Positions 33,505 to 43,766 of a stretch of DNA of 64,000 nucleotides are shown piece after piece; position 1 is the first letter of the stretch, and each line of letters starts with the position of its first letter. The notes beneath the pieces were generated by a model that worked only from the letters and a program-made list of their open reading frames with translations, searched no databases and was not told the origin of the DNA. The position numbers and the translations under genes are program-made. The stretch is from AP-15 sp963750195 (lineage in GTDB: Bacteria > Pseudomonadota > Alphaproteobacteria > ATCC43930 > CGMCC-115725), in assembly GCA_963750195.1 (NCBI GenBank), contig CAVVPS010000019.1, positions 186,001 through 250,000 of the forward strand, written 5' to 3'.

Positions 33505-35865
33505 ATGTTGCGCGCCCTCGAAGGCGATCTCGACCATAAGCCGGATGCCGAGCCCGAGGATAAACTTGCCTGCCTGACGGCGCTCGAGCGCAAGGTGCTT
33601 TGGCTGTCGACCTGGATGATCCACAACGCCAACCACCTGCGCCCGAATCGGGACGGGCTCAAGGTCGGCGGGCATCAGGCATCGAGCGCCTCGGTAGCGA
33701 CCCTTATGACGGCACTCTATTTCGACGTACTGCGCCCACAGGATCGGGTTGCGGTCAAGCCGCACGCCTCGCCGGTGTTTCACGCGATCCAGTACCTGCT
33801 CGGCCATCAGACGCGTGAGAAATTGGAGCGGTTCCGAGCCTATGGCGGCGCCCAATCCTATCCGTCGCGGACCAAGGACGGCGACATCGTCGATTTCTCG
33901 ACCGGTTCCGTCGGCCTCGGGGTCGGCATGACGCTGTTCAGCTCGATCGCGCAGGACTATCTGCGATTGAAAGAACTGGTTCCGACCGACAAACCGCCGG
34001 GCAGGATGATCGCGCTCGCCGGCGATGCCGAACTCGACGAAGGCAACATCTTCGAGGCGCTGCTCGAAGGCTGGAAGCACGACGTGCGCAACCTGTGGTG
34101 GGTTATCGATTACAATCGGCAGAGCCTCGACGCGGTGGTCTCCGACCGGCTGTTCGGCCGCATCGACGCGATGTTCGAGATGATGGGCTGGCGAGTCGTT
34201 ACCTTGAAGTACGGGCGACTGCTGGAGGCCGCCTTTGCCCGCCCCGACGGCCATCAGCTGCGCGAGTGGATCGACGCCTGTCCGAACTCGCTTTACTCGG
34301 CGCTGGTCTATAAGGGCGGCGAGGGCTGGCGCGAGCACCTTCAGCGCGACCTCAATCGCTATCCCGGGATCCGCGCCATCCTCGACGATCACGACGATGC
34401 CGGGCTGCAGCGGCTGATGACCAATCTCGGCGGCCACGATTTGGCGTCGGTCCTCGATGCCTTCCATGCCATCGTCGACGACCGCCCGACCTGCTTTATC
34501 GCCTATACGATCAAGGGCTACGGGCTGCCGTTCGCCGGCCACAAGGACAACCATGCCGGGCTGATGAACCTCGATCAGATGGCCTCGTTCCAGCGCAGCA
34601 TGATGGTGAAGGAGGGCGCTGAATGGGATTTGTTTGCCGGCCTCGACCTGCCCGCCGCCCGGCTCTCCGCCTTTCTCGAGGGACTGCCGCTCGCGGCGTC
34701 CGACCGGCGCTGGCACGACGCCGCGCCGGTGCCAGTACCGGCGAATCTGCCCGTCCCGCGCGGCGACCGGCAATCGACTCAGGAGGCCTTTGGCCGGCTG
34801 CTCGGCGACATCGCCGCGAGCGACACTGAGCTCGCACGCCGTATCGTGACCACCTCGCCCGATGTTACCGTCTCGACCAATCTCGGGCCGTGGGTCAACC
34901 GCCGCGGGATCTTCGACCGGGCCGAGCGGGCCGATACCTTTCGCGAGGAAAAGGTCGTCTCGGCACAGCGCTGGGCGATGTCGCCGCAGGGCCAGCACAT
35001 CGAACTCGGCATCGCCGAGAGCAATTTGTTCCTGCAATTGGCAGCCTTCGGCCTTTCGGCGCCGCTGTTTGGCACGCGGCTGTTGCCGATCGGCACACTC
35101 TACGACCCGTTCATCAAACGCGGCCACGACGCGCTCAACTATGCCTGCTATCAGGATGCGCGCTTCATCTTGGTGGCGACCCCGTCAGGAGTAACCCTGG
35201 CGCCCGAAGGCGGCGCGCACCAATCGATCGGCGAACCGCTGATCGGCATCGCCCAGCCGGGGCTTACCAGTTTCGAGCCGGCCTTTGCCGATGAACTTGC
35301 GGTGCTGTTGCGCTGGGCGTTGGCCGAGATCCAGCGCGAGGGCGGGGATTCGGTCTATTTCCGGCTGTCGACGCGGCCGGTCGACCAGCCGAAACGGAGG
35401 GTCGACTCGGACATCGCCGCAGCGATCGTCGCCGGCGCCTATTGGCTCTCCGAGCCGGAGCCCGGCGCAGAGCTGGCGATCGCCTATTGCGGCGCCGTCG
35501 CCCCCGAGGCGCTCGCCGCCCATCAGCAGGTGGCCGAGGACATTCCCGGAGCCGGATTGCTCGCCATTACCTCGCCCGATCGTCTGCACCGCGACTGGCG
35601 TGCGGCGTGCGCGCGGGGTGGGCCGAGCGTGCCCGGGCAGCTATTGGCGCAGCTGCGGCCGGGCGCCGTGCTGGTCACCGTAGGCGATTTTCATCCGGCA
35701 ACCCTGTCGTGGCTCGGCGCCGTCGCCCACAACCCGATCGTCCCGCTGGGGGTCGAGCGCTTTGGCCAATCGGGCGACATTCCCGACCTCTATCACGCCT
35801 ACGGCATCGATGGCGACGCAATCCTAGACGCCGCCGCCCGCGCCTGCCTCCTCGCGCTGGGTTAG
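33505..35865 (+). CDS. Transketolase / AceE-like thiamine-diphosphate enzyme
   Basis: A 786-residue TPP enzyme with the three-part architecture of homodimeric pyruvate dehydrogenase E1 and transketolase. HNANHLRPNRDGLKVGGHQASSAS is the N-terminal active-site region, GDAELDEGNIFEALLEGWKHDVRNLWWVIDYN includes the TPP-binding motif around residue 170, and GIAESNLFLQLAAFGLS in the second half carries the catalytic Glu. It is annotated either as transketolase or as AceE-type E1. No lipoyl E2 or E3 is adjacent, so the reaction is uncertain. The ATG at 33505 follows GTGGGAG. Confidence 0.82.
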   Translation: MLRALEGDLDHKPDAEPEDKLACLTALERKVLWLSTWMIHNANHLRPNRDGLKVGGHQASSASVATLMTALYFDVLRPQDRVAVKPHASPVFHAIQYLLGHQTREKLERFRAYGGAQSYPSRTKDGDIVDFSTGSVGLGVGMTLFSSIAQDYLRLKELVPTDKPPGRMIALAGDAELDEGNIFEALLEGWKHDVRNLWWVIDYNRQSLDAVVSDRLFGRIDAMFEMMGWRVVTLKYGRLLEAAFARPDGHQLREWIDACPNSLYSALVYKGGEGWREHLQRDLNRYPGIRAILDDHDDAGLQRLMTNLGGHDLASVLDAFHAIVDDRPTCFIAYTIKGYGLPFAGHKDNHAGLMNLDQMASFQRSMMVKEGAEWDLFAGLDLPAARLSAFLEGLPLAASDRRWHDAAPVPVPANLPVPRGDRQSTQEAFGRLLGDIAASDTELARRIVTTSPDVTVSTNLGPWVNRRGIFDRAERADTFREEKVVSAQRWAMSPQGQHIELGIAESNLFLQLAAFGLSAPLFGTRLLPIGTLYDPFIKRGHDALNYACYQDARFILVATPSGVTLAPEGGAHQSIGEPLIGIAQPGLTSFEPAFADELAVLLRWALAEIQREGGDSVYFRLSTRPVDQPKRRVDSDIAAAIVAGAYWLSEPEPGAELAIAYCGAVAPEALAAHQQVAEDIPGAGLLAITSPDRLHRDWRAACARGGPSVPGQLLAQLRPGAVLVTVGDFHPATLSWLGAVAHNPIVPLGVERFGQSGDIPDLYHAYGIDGDAILDAAARACLLALG

Positions 35866-35872
35866 CTTCGGC

Positions 35873-37051
35873 TCATTGCGGGCCGCTGCGCATCGAAGCC
35901 GGGTGGCCCGGCATCTTCAGCCGCCGCCCGGTGTCGGTCACATTGGCGCCGTCGACCTTGAGGATCGACAGATTGCCGTCGATGAAGTTGCCGACATAGA
36001 GATAACTGCCATCGGCGCTGAAGGCTGCGCCTTCGGGCAGCGTACCAACCGTCACCGAGCCGGTTTTGGTGACTTTGTTGCCGTCGATCGCCAGGACGGC
36101 AACACTGCCGCCCGCATGATGATAAAACACCGACTTTGGCTGATTGGAGCCTTCCGCCTGAATCGAGACCGCGAGATTCCCCTTCGGGCTGATCGCCAAT
36201 CCCTCGGGCGAATCGCCAACCGTCACGTGATCGATGACCCGCGGCGGGTTGGCTGCGAGATCGATGACGCCGACGGTGTCGAGATTGCCGTCGGAGCTCC
36301 CGCCCCCGCCATTGTCGGCGGTCAGCGCCAATTTGCCGTCGGGAGTCACTGCGACGTTGTAGGGAAAGATGCCGGTCGGCAGGTCGCGCTTAACATAGGT
36401 AACCTTGCCGCCGTCGATGGTCAGCAGCGCCACCTTGTTGGCGGCCGCTTTGGCCGCAAGCGCGTGCTTGCCGTCCGGGGTGATGGCGACAGCCGAGACC
36501 AGGTCGGCGGCGGTGCCGACAGACACGGTATCGGCGACCAGAACCTCCGACCCGTGGATCGAAAGGACCGAGATCGTGCCGTCGGCGCGGTTGGCGACCA
36601 GCGCCAAATCGCCGTTGGGGCTGACCGCCATGCCCGAGGGCTGTTTGCCGACCGCGACGGTGTCGATCACCTTGGGCGGGCTCGCCTTCAGATCGACGAT
36701 GAAGACCTTGTCGTCGGGCTCCAGCCGGTGGCCCCATCCCTGGATCACCGGCATCAGCGAGTTGGCGACGAGGGCGATGTCCCCCGGCGGCACGATCGCG
36801 AGGTTGGTCGGCGGCCCGACGACGGAGTTGATCAGCGGGATCGTCGCAGCGATGCGGGGCGCACCCGGATTCGAGATGTCGATCACCGACAAAGTGTCGT
36901 GACCGGGCTCGCGGATTGTCGGCTTGAGGTTCTGGTCGACCCCGTTTTTCTCGTCGTTGCCGACGATCAAGGTCTGTCCGAAGACCGGGATCCACCCGGA
37001 GCCGATCAGGGCGCCGGCGAAAACGGCCGCGGTAAGAAACGTCGAACGCAT
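35873..37051 (-). CDS. Periplasmic YVTN-type beta-propeller protein
   Basis: A 392-residue protein with a signal peptide (residues 1-26, FLTAAVFAGALIGSGWIPVFGQ) followed by repeated blade units such as GKQPSGMAVSPNGDLALVANR, ADLVSAVAITPDGKHALAAK, GIFPYNVAVTPDGKLALTADN and GTLPEGAAFSADGSYLYVGNF. This is the YVTN/NHL-like seven-bladed propeller type; ligand unknown. The ATG at 37051 has a strong GGAGGGAGGA site, while the longer frame to 37243 lacks one. The stop is 7 bp from that of the TPP-enzyme gene (convergent). Confidence 0.85.
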   Translation of the reverse strand: MRSTFLTAAVFAGALIGSGWIPVFGQTLIVGNDEKNGVDQNLKPTIREPGHDTLSVIDISNPGAPRIAATIPLINSVVGPPTNLAIVPPGDIALVANSLMPVIQGWGHRLEPDDKVFIVDLKASPPKVIDTVAVGKQPSGMAVSPNGDLALVANRADGTISVLSIHGSEVLVADTVSVGTAADLVSAVAITPDGKHALAAKAAANKVALLTIDGGKVTYVKRDLPTGIFPYNVAVTPDGKLALTADNGGGGSSDGNLDTVGVIDLAANPPRVIDHVTVGDSPEGLAISPKGNLAVSIQAEGSNQPKSVFYHHAGGSVAVLAIDGNKVTKTGSVTVGTLPEGAAFSADGSYLYVGNFIDGNLSILKVDGANVTDTGRRLKMPGHPASMRSGPQ

Positions 37052-37282
37052 CCTCCCTCCATTGTTTTGCCGCACCGCCAAGCGCACGGCCGCCGAAACT
37101 GCCCCGATCGCGCGCCAACGACAAGGGGCGCCGTTCGAATTGCAATCCTCGCTAGGGCGCGATGCGCGCCTCCGAGGCTGGACTCGACCGCGAGCGTGCA
37201 CCAAATTCGGCAGCGCAGGCCGCCCGCCGCAACGCGATCGCATCTGGCGAGCCGGCAGCCGCCCCGGGGAAGGAGCAAGAGA

Positions 37283-38085
37283 ATGGCCGATACCGGCAGC
37301 CGAGAATCTGGTCGAATATACGTGCGCGGATCGGGATCGCGACCCTGACCTTGAACCGGCCGGATCGGCTCAACGCCTTCAGCGACGATCTGGTGCGGCA
37401 TCTGGCGGATGCGCTGCGCCGCTTCGATCTCGATTCGGAAGCGGAGGTCGCGATCATCTGCGGCGCCGGCCGCGCCTTTTCGAGCGGCGCCGATGTGCAT
37501 CAGCGTCAGCTGCGCCGCCGAGAGGAGTTCCTGCAGCATGGCGGACCGCAGGGCTGGGGCGCCAATTCCGCCGATCTGTTGACCCGATCGGTCAACTGGA
37601 AGCCGGTCATTGCCGCGCCGCACGGCTATGCGATGGGGCTGGCACTCGGCATCGTGCTGGAATGCGACCTGATCGTCGCCGAGGCCGGGACCAAGTTCCA
37701 GGTGACCGAGACATCGCGCGGGCTCGGCGGCTCGAAATACTGGGCTTTGCTGAATTTTCGCGGTGGCGCCGCTTTCGCCAACGAAGTGGCGCTGACCGGG
37801 CGCTTCTTCACCGCCGAAGAGGCGCTGGCGGCCGGCATCGTCAACCGGGTGGCGCCGCCGGGCCGGCATCTCGAGACCGCGCGTGAACTTGCGGCCGCCG
37901 TCGCTGCGAACCCGCCGCTCTCGGTGCGCGCGACGGTGCGCACCCGCCGCTGGTATTTGGAGCAGCTCGAACGCGAGGTCACGATGCAGACGGCCCCGCT
38001 AAAGCTCTATCTCAGCGAAGACTTTCACGAGGCGGCCCGCGCATTTGCCGAAAAGCGCCGGCCCGGGCCGTTCAAGGGCCGGTGA
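37283..38085 (+). CDS. Enoyl-CoA hydratase/isomerase-family protein with two N-terminal frame breaks
   Basis: The body of the protein is a crotonase: LTLNRPDRLNAF, the oxyanion loop GAGRAFSSGAD, MGLALGIVLECDLIVAE and FQVTETSRGLGG, plus GRFFTAEEALAAGIVNRV. The natural beginning, MADT then AAENLVEYTCADRIATLTLNR, is spread over three frames. One extra G at 37295-37296 and one at 37333-37335 explain both breaks; removing them gives about 266 residues. The ATG at 37283 follows AAGGAGCAAGAGA. The reaction could be hydration, isomerisation or hydrolysis of a CoA ester. Confidence 0.8.
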
Positions 38086-38116
38086 CCCACTTTACGATCA
38101 GCACGAGGGCTTTGCG

Positions 38117-38629
38117 ATGATTACCCCCGCCTATATCCGCACCATGTCTGCTTACAACGCGGAGATGAACCGCCGCCTATACGGTGCCGCCGCACGCCTT
38201 TCGGAGGCCGAGCGGCGGGCGCCGCGGGGCGCATTTTGGGGCTCGATCCACGGCACCCTGACCCACATCCTGTGGGGTGATCGGCAATGGATGTCGCGCT
38301 TCGACAATTGGCCGAAACCCGACACGCCGATCAAACAGAGCCTGCAGATGATCGATGACTTCGCCGAGCTGTCAGCGGCTCGTGAAAAGGCTGATGCTGA
38401 TATCGCCCGCTGGGCCCACAAGGTCGACGATGCTTGGCTCGGCGAGGACATGGTCTGGTTCAGCGGTGCGGCGAACCGCGAAATGCGTGCGCCGAAGGGT
38501 CTGCTCGTGGCGCATTTCTTCAACCACCAGACCCATCACCGCGGCCAGGCGCACGCGATGCTGACCGCGGCCGGCCAGGAGACCGGCGACACCGATCTGT
38601 TTTTGCTGATACCTGAAATCGTGAATTAA
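38117..38629 (+). CDS. DinB-family protein
   Basis: A 170-residue four-helix protein with the three His positions of the DinB/YfiT metal site: GTLTHILWGDRQW near residue 50 and NHQTHHRGQ near 140. The WGDRQWMSRFDNWPKP segment is common in this group. DinB-family members are mostly uncharacterised metal-binding or thiol-transferase proteins, and the name does not imply DNA polymerase IV. It follows the enoyl-CoA hydratase by 31 bp. Confidence 0.9.
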   Translation: MITPAYIRTMSAYNAEMNRRLYGAAARLSEAERRAPRGAFWGSIHGTLTHILWGDRQWMSRFDNWPKPDTPIKQSLQMIDDFAELSAAREKADADIARWAHKVDDAWLGEDMVWFSGAANREMRAPKGLLVAHFFNHQTHHRGQAHAMLTAAGQETGDTDLFLLIPEIVN

Positions 38630-38753
38630 CCAAACAGGGCTGGCCTCGCATTAAATTCGCCCGGCGCGTTTACTACTTGGCCCGGCCTTTCCGCTAATAT
38701 AACTTAAAAAAGACTATCGCCCGTTTTCACAAATTCCATCAGGGAGAGGATCT

Positions 38754-39260
38754 ATGAAAACACTCGGCAAGGCGGTCATCGGCGGCGCGTTGCTTCTTAC
38801 CATGTTCGCACCAGCGGGCAGAGCGGATGGCACCAGGAGCAAGAACACAGTGAGTTGGGAGACGATCATCGGGATAATTCAGCCGGGAAATATGGTCGCG
38901 GGGATCACCGGTGGAGGCCAGCCTTGGTCGACGCTTGGCGGGCGGGCCTATGTCAACCTGACGAGCAGCCTCGTAGTATTTAGCGTAAAGGGACTCGTAC
39001 TTGCCGGCGGCAATACGATCGGCACCCCCGGGGCCATCAACCAGGTGGAGGGTACGTTGGTTTGCAATGCGGGTACGGCTTCACAGGCAATCATCGACAC
39101 TCCGGCGGTCACTCTGGATCCCCAGGGAAACGCTTCCTTTAAGGGTTCTTTCACCATGCCGACGGATGCCTGCGGCCCCTCCGCCGTGGCCTTTCTGATC
39201 CGTATCCCGACCAATCAGCATTGGATCGCCAACGGCGCGGTGCAAGTGCCCTACCCTTGA
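38754..39260 (+). CDS. Small secreted protein of unknown function
   Basis: A 168-residue protein with a clear Sec signal peptide (MKTLGKAVIGGALLLTMFAPAGRAD) and a strand-rich mature part with two Cys (LVCNAGT and TDACGPS) that could form a disulphide. GGAINQVEGTLVCN-like text and AVTLDPQGNASFKGSFTMPTDACGPSAV suggest a small beta-sandwich. I do not recognise the family. A GGGAGAGG ribosome site precedes the ATG. It stands alone between DinB and the MFS transporter, with a relatively AT-rich leader of about 120 bp. Confidence 0.75.
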   Translation: MKTLGKAVIGGALLLTMFAPAGRADGTRSKNTVSWETIIGIIQPGNMVAGITGGGQPWSTLGGRAYVNLTSSLVVFSVKGLVLAGGNTIGTPGAINQVEGTLVCNAGTASQAIIDTPAVTLDPQGNASFKGSFTMPTDACGPSAVAFLIRIPTNQHWIANGAVQVPYP

Positions 39261-39397
39261 CGGCTTGAAGGCGTGCCGCCCGCCAGCCGTGGTCGCCACA
39301 GCGGACCTCCAGCGCCCAGATAAGTGCTAGCGCCGTCGTCGATGGTCGGGTAACTCTGCCGCCCTTTGCCGATTAGGGCGGCGGGCGCCCAAGTGTC

Positions 39398-40834
39398 ATG
39401 AATACGGCCGAGGACGGGGTTCCGTTTCCGCAACGATATTGGGCGATCCTGACGCTCGTCGTCGGCATGGTGGTGTCGGTTCTCGACAGCTCGCTCGCTA
39501 ATATCGCACTGCCGACGATCGCCAGGGATATCGGCGCCACCGCTGCGCAGTCGATCTGGGTTATCAACGCCTATCAGCTGGCGGTGGTCATCTCGCTGTT
39601 GCCGCTCGCGTCGCTCGGCGACATCTTCGGCTATCGCCGCATCTATTCGATCGGCTTCGCGATATTTACCGCTGCGGCGCTGGTCAGCGCGCTGTCACAT
39701 ACGCTGGCGATGCTCGCGATCGGGCGCGCTCTGCAAGGCCTGGGCGCCGCTGGGATGATGAGCGTCAACACCGCGCTGGTGCGCTTCACCTATCCGCGAC
39801 GGCAATTGGGGCGCGGCATCGCGATGACCGCTGTTGCGGTGTCTGTCTCCTCGGCCTCCGGACCGAGCGTCGCCGCGGCGATCCTGTCCGTCGCCTCGTG
39901 GCATTGGCTGTTTGCAGTCAATGTGCCGATCGGGCTCGTCACCTTCGTCATGTCGCTGCGACTGCTGCCGCGCACACCGCCCTCGGAGCATCGTTTCGAC
40001 TTAGCCAGCGCCGTGTTGAGCGCCTTTGCCTTCGCCTTTCTGATCGCCGGCATCAACGGCATCGGCCATGGTCAGGCGGGTCCGTTTGTTGCCGTCGAGC
40101 TGGTCGGAGCCGTGTGCGTCGGTTATGTCTTGGTGCGCCGGCAGGCGACTTTGAGCTTGCCATTGCTGCCGGTCGATTTGTTCCGCCGCCCGATATTCGC
40201 ATTGTCGGTCGCCACTTCGGTCACGACCTTTGTCGCGCAGGGAATTACCTTCGTCACCTTGCCGTTTTACTTTCAGGATGTGCTCGGCCGCTCGCAGGTA
40301 GCGACCGGGCTGTTGATGACGCCGTGGCCGGCGACGGTGGCGGTAATCGCACCGATTGCCGGGAGGCTGGCTGACCGCTACCCGGCCGGGATCCTCGGCG
40401 GCATTGGGTTGAGCGTGCTGAGCATCGGCTACGTTCTGTTGGCGCTCTTACCGGGGCATCCCAGCACTGCCAACATCCTGTGGCGCATGACCTTGTGCGG
40501 GCTCGGTTTCGGTTTTTTCCAATCACCGAACAACCGGGCCATCGTCGCAAGCGCGCCGCGCGAGCGCAGCGGCGGGGCGGGTGCCATACAGTCGACCGCC
40601 CGGCTGCTCGGGCAGACGATCGGCGCGGCATTCGTCGCGCTGATCTTCGGCTTTGCCCGACCCGGCGCGGGAGCCGGACCGACCGTCGCAATCCTGTTGG
40701 CCGCCGGGTTCTCGGCTTTGGCGGCGGTCGGCAGCGTCTCTCGCCTGTTCAATTTCGTTCGTGCGCCGAGATTGACGCCAAGTGCCGATTCGACGCAACC
40801 CGATCCGCAGAACAGCACTGCCGGCAGCAACTGA
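39398..40834 (+). CDS. MFS transporter, DHA2/EmrB-like
   Basis: A 478-residue multi-pass protein with the drug:H+ antiporter-2 signatures: VLDSSLANIALPTIARDIGA in the first helix, WVINAYQLAVVISLLPLASLGDIFGYRR (motif A), LGAAGMMSVNTALVR, and RDTASGPS-type motif C (SVSSASGPSVAAAILS). About 14 membrane segments are predicted by eye. It should export drugs, acids or other small molecules from the inner membrane; substrate unknown. No membrane-fusion partner is adjacent. Confidence 0.87.
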   Translation: MNTAEDGVPFPQRYWAILTLVVGMVVSVLDSSLANIALPTIARDIGATAAQSIWVINAYQLAVVISLLPLASLGDIFGYRRIYSIGFAIFTAAALVSALSHTLAMLAIGRALQGLGAAGMMSVNTALVRFTYPRRQLGRGIAMTAVAVSVSSASGPSVAAAILSVASWHWLFAVNVPIGLVTFVMSLRLLPRTPPSEHRFDLASAVLSAFAFAFLIAGINGIGHGQAGPFVAVELVGAVCVGYVLVRRQATLSLPLLPVDLFRRPIFALSVATSVTTFVAQGITFVTLPFYFQDVLGRSQVATGLLMTPWPATVAVIAPIAGRLADRYPAGILGGIGLSVLSIGYVLLALLPGHPSTANILWRMTLCGLGFGFFQSPNNRAIVASAPRERSGGAGAIQSTARLLGQTIGAAFVALIFGFARPGAGAGPTVAILLAAGFSALAAVGSVSRLFNFVRAPRLTPSADSTQPDPQNSTAGSN

Positions 40835-40925
40835 GGACTTCGCATGCGGTCCTTTTATCCACGTAGGCTCAGCGGGGATTACAGCACAAGCGCCAGCCCA
40901 GTTTCGTCACCCCAACTAGTGATTG

Positions 40926-40954
40926 TGACGAATACCGCCAAATGGGGATATAAT
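40926..40954 (+). promoter_or_regulatory. Candidate sigma-70-like promoter for the DUF1800 gene
   Basis: TATAAT at 40949-40954 matches the -10 consensus, with a poor -35 (TGACGA, 17-bp spacing) upstream. It lies about 50 bp before the start at 41006 in an AT-rich island after the MFS gene. Confidence 0.35.
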
Positions 40955-41005
40955 GCGTAGTGGGTTTCGTAAAAGACGGTCGACGATTGGAGCCCAGCGC
41001 GAGCC

Positions 41006-42518
41006 ATGCCCAGCCGATACGATGGAATCCTTGTTACGGCGTGTTTGCTGCTCTTGCTGTCGGTGGGGCGGGCGAGCGCCATCGATTCGGATCGCCAGGT
41101 CATACACGTTCTGAATCGGCTCGCGTTTGGCCCGACCCTCGGCGATTTCAATTACGTGAAGATGGTCGGGGTCGAGCGCTACATCGCCGAACAGCTCGAT
41201 CCTGCAGCGATCTCTGAGCCGATCGCGCTGCGCTTTCGCCTGGCCGAGCTTGATACCCTCGGGCTCGATGCGGTCGCGCTGCGCCAACTGTACGGACCGC
41301 TGCGCCCGGTTATGGGCGTCAAGCCGACAGCGGAGGACATCAACGCGCAGCAGGCGCGGGCGGCACTCGTCGTGCGCGAAGCTGCGGCGGCGCGCGTTCT
41401 GAAAGCGGTGCTGAGCCGACGCCAGCTCGAGCAGGTGATGGTCGATTTTTGGTTCAACCACTTCAACATCTTCGCCGGAGAGGGGCTGGACCGCGTGTGG
41501 ATCGGCAATTACGAAGAGCAGGCGATCCGTCCCAACGCGCTCGGCCGGTTTCGCGACCTGCTGTTCGCCGTCGCCAAGCACCCGGCGATGTTGGTTTATC
41601 TTGACAATACAGAGAATACCGCACCGGGCAATCCCGCGCGAAGCGGCGCTTCGGGTGGTCGTCTCAACGAAAATTTTGCGCGCGAGGTTATGGAGCTGCA
41701 CACCCTCGGCGTCGACGGCGGGTACACCCAGGCCGACGTCACCACCTTGGCGCGGGTCTTTACCGGATGGCGGGTCAACTCTCCGAATTCGCAGAATTTT
41801 CCGGGTGTTGCCGCGATCTTCGAAGGCACCCGCCATGATTACGGAACCAAGGTGTTTCTTGGACGCACGTTGCGTGCGCAAGGCAAGGCCGAGGGTGAGG
41901 AAGCGCTCGATATACTCGCGCGCAGCCCGGCGACCGCTCACCATATCACCTATGAGCTGGCGCAATATTTCGTTGCCGACACGCCGCCGCCGGCGCTGGT
42001 CGAACGCCTCGCCGCGCGGTTTCTCGCCACCGGCGGCGACATCCGCGAAGTCTTGAAGATGCTGTTCGCCAGTTCCGAGTTCTGGGACAGCGCTGGGCAG
42101 AAATACAAGACTCCCTATGAATACGTGATCTCTGCGGTGCGCGCGGCCGGCGTTCCGGTTAACGATGTCCGCCCGCTGCTCGGCTGGATGAGCCGAACTC
42201 GGTATGCCGCTCTACGAATGCCAGACACCGGATGGCTACAAGAATACCGAGGAAGCCTGGCTGAGCCCCGACGCGACATTGCAGCGGATCAACTTTGCAA
42301 TTGCTTTGGGCCGCGGCTCTCTGCCGGTCGGGGCCGAGCCCGACCTTGCGGCGACACAAACGGGGCGACGGTCTGTTCCGTCCGCGGTCCATCCCAGGCG
42401 TCTCGAAGAAATGTTCGGTTCAACCCTGTCGAGCGCGACGCGCGAGGTGGTCGACGCCGCGACCCCCGGGCTGCGCGCGTCGCTGATCCTCGGCAGCCCG
42501 GATTTCATGCGCAGATAG
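41006..42518 (+). CDS. DUF1800-family secreted protein, frameshifted
   Basis: DUF1800 proteins are secreted proteins of unknown role, nearly always beside a DUF1501 protein. Here a signal peptide (LVTACLLLLLSVGRASA) precedes VIHVLNRLAFGPTLGDF, MVDFWFNHFNIFAG, GRLNENFAREVMELHTLGVDGGYTQADVTTLARVFTGWRV and SSEFWDSAGQKYKTPYEYVISAVRA, all family landmarks. After GWMS the frame changes: one extra C at 42193-42194 separates the body from ELGMPLYECQTPDGYKNTEEAWL and the C-terminus PDFMRR. Removing it restores about 503 residues. The DUF1501 gene starts 9 bp later. Confidence 0.85.
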
Positions 42519-42527
42519 GGCGTTGCG

Positions 42528-43766
42528 ATGGCCGGACCCAACTTTTCGCGGCGACTGATGTTGCGGGCCTCGGCCACCGCGGCACTCTTCTCGCTCGGCC
42601 GCGGCGCGTGGGCGGCGACCGCCGAGGGCGGTCCCAAGCGCCTGGTCGTGATCCTGTTGCGCGGCGCCGTCGACGGTCTCAACGTCGTCGTGCCCTACGC
42701 CGATCAGGCCTATTACGAAGCGCGGCCGACGATCGCGATCGCACGGCCGGGTGCGCCCGATGGGGCCCTGGCGCTCGACGGCCATTTCGGGTTGCATCCG
42801 GCGCTGGCGGCGCTGATACCGCTATGGCGGCAGGGCGATCTCGCCTTTATCCACGCTGCCGGCTCGCCCGACCCGAACCGCTCGCATTTCGAGGCGCAGC
42901 GCTACATCGAGAACGGCACGCCGGGCTGCAGCACGACCACGGACGGGTGGATGAACCGGCTGCTACTTGCGCTGCCGGGTCGACGCGGCCCGACTGATGC
43001 AATCAGCATCGGACCGACCTTGGCGCGCATTCTGACGGGTGCGGCGCCGGTTGCCAATCTTCCGCTCGGGCCCGATCCGGGTCGGGCGCTGCCGATCGAC
43101 CAGCCGCAGCTCGCCGGCGCCTTCGACCGGCTTTATGCGGCGAATGACGCGCTCGGAGAGGCCTATCGCGAGGGCCGCGGTGCGCGGGCACAGCTGCTCG
43201 GTGATTTGGAGCGTGAAAAAGCTGCTGCCGATGCCGGCGCACCACCGCCGGCGAGCTTTGCCGCGCGGGCGGCGCGACTGGGTCGTCTGATCGGCGGCGA
43301 TGCGCTGATCAGGCTCGCCTTTGTCGGGCTCGGCGGCTGGGACACCCATGTCGATCAGGGTGGGAGTAAGGGACGGCTCGCCAACCACCTCAGCTCGCTC
43401 GGCGAAGGCCTGGCAGCTCTGGCCCACGGGCTCGGGGGCGCGTGGCGCGACACGGTGGTCGTCATCCTGTCCGAGTTCGGCCGTACCGTGCACGAGAACG
43501 GCGATCGCGGCACCGATCACGGCCATGGCAACGTCATTTGGGTCGCTGGGGGTGAAGTCAACGGCGGACGGGTTTACGGCCAATGGCCGGGTCTGAGCAC
43601 GGCGCAGCTCTACCAGCAGCGCGACCTCGCGATCACCACCGACTTTCGCGCGGCGCTAGTCACGATCCTCGGGGCGCATATGGGCCTCGCCGACCGCCAG
43701 CTCGACTTGGTCTTTCCTAGAGCGCCGCCGACCGCGCCGGGGCTGGCGCAAATGCTGGCGGGCTAA
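42528..43766 (+). CDS. DUF1501-family secreted protein (Tat substrate)
   Basis: A 412-residue protein with a twin-arginine signal (SRRLMLRASATAALFSLGRGAWA) and the DUF1501 features: LVVILLRGAVDGLNVVVPY, HAAGSPDPNRSHFEAQRYIE, FVGLGGWDTHVDQG, and SEFGRTVHENGDRGTDHGHGN. The SEFGRT and DHG motifs resemble those of the sulfatase/alkaline-phosphatase fold and would hold metal. The paired DUF1800/DUF1501 genes are thought to act together at the cell surface, function unknown. Confidence 0.9.
   Translation: MAGPNFSRRLMLRASATAALFSLGRGAWAATAEGGPKRLVVILLRGAVDGLNVVVPYADQAYYEARPTIAIARPGAPDGALALDGHFGLHPALAALIPLWRQGDLAFIHAAGSPDPNRSHFEAQRYIENGTPGCSTTTDGWMNRLLLALPGRRGPTDAISIGPTLARILTGAAPVANLPLGPDPGRALPIDQPQLAGAFDRLYAANDALGEAYREGRGARAQLLGDLEREKAAADAGAPPPASFAARAARLGRLIGGDALIRLAFVGLGGWDTHVDQGGSKGRLANHLSSLGEGLAALAHGLGGAWRDTVVVILSEFGRTVHENGDRGTDHGHGNVIWVAGGEVNGGRVYGQWPGLSTAQLYQQRDLAITTDFRAALVTILGAHMGLADRQLDLVFPRAPPTAPGLAQMLAG

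Noticed and set aside
33415..35127. 570-codon open frame on the minus strand
   Set aside because: Antisense shadow of the TPP-enzyme gene; composition biased to Arg, Gln and His, with no recognisable motif.
35876..37348. 490-codon plus-strand frame
   Set aside because: Runs opposite the beta-propeller gene, whose signal peptide, repeats and ribosome site are convincing. Only its last codons coincide with the broken N-terminus of the enoyl-CoA hydratase.
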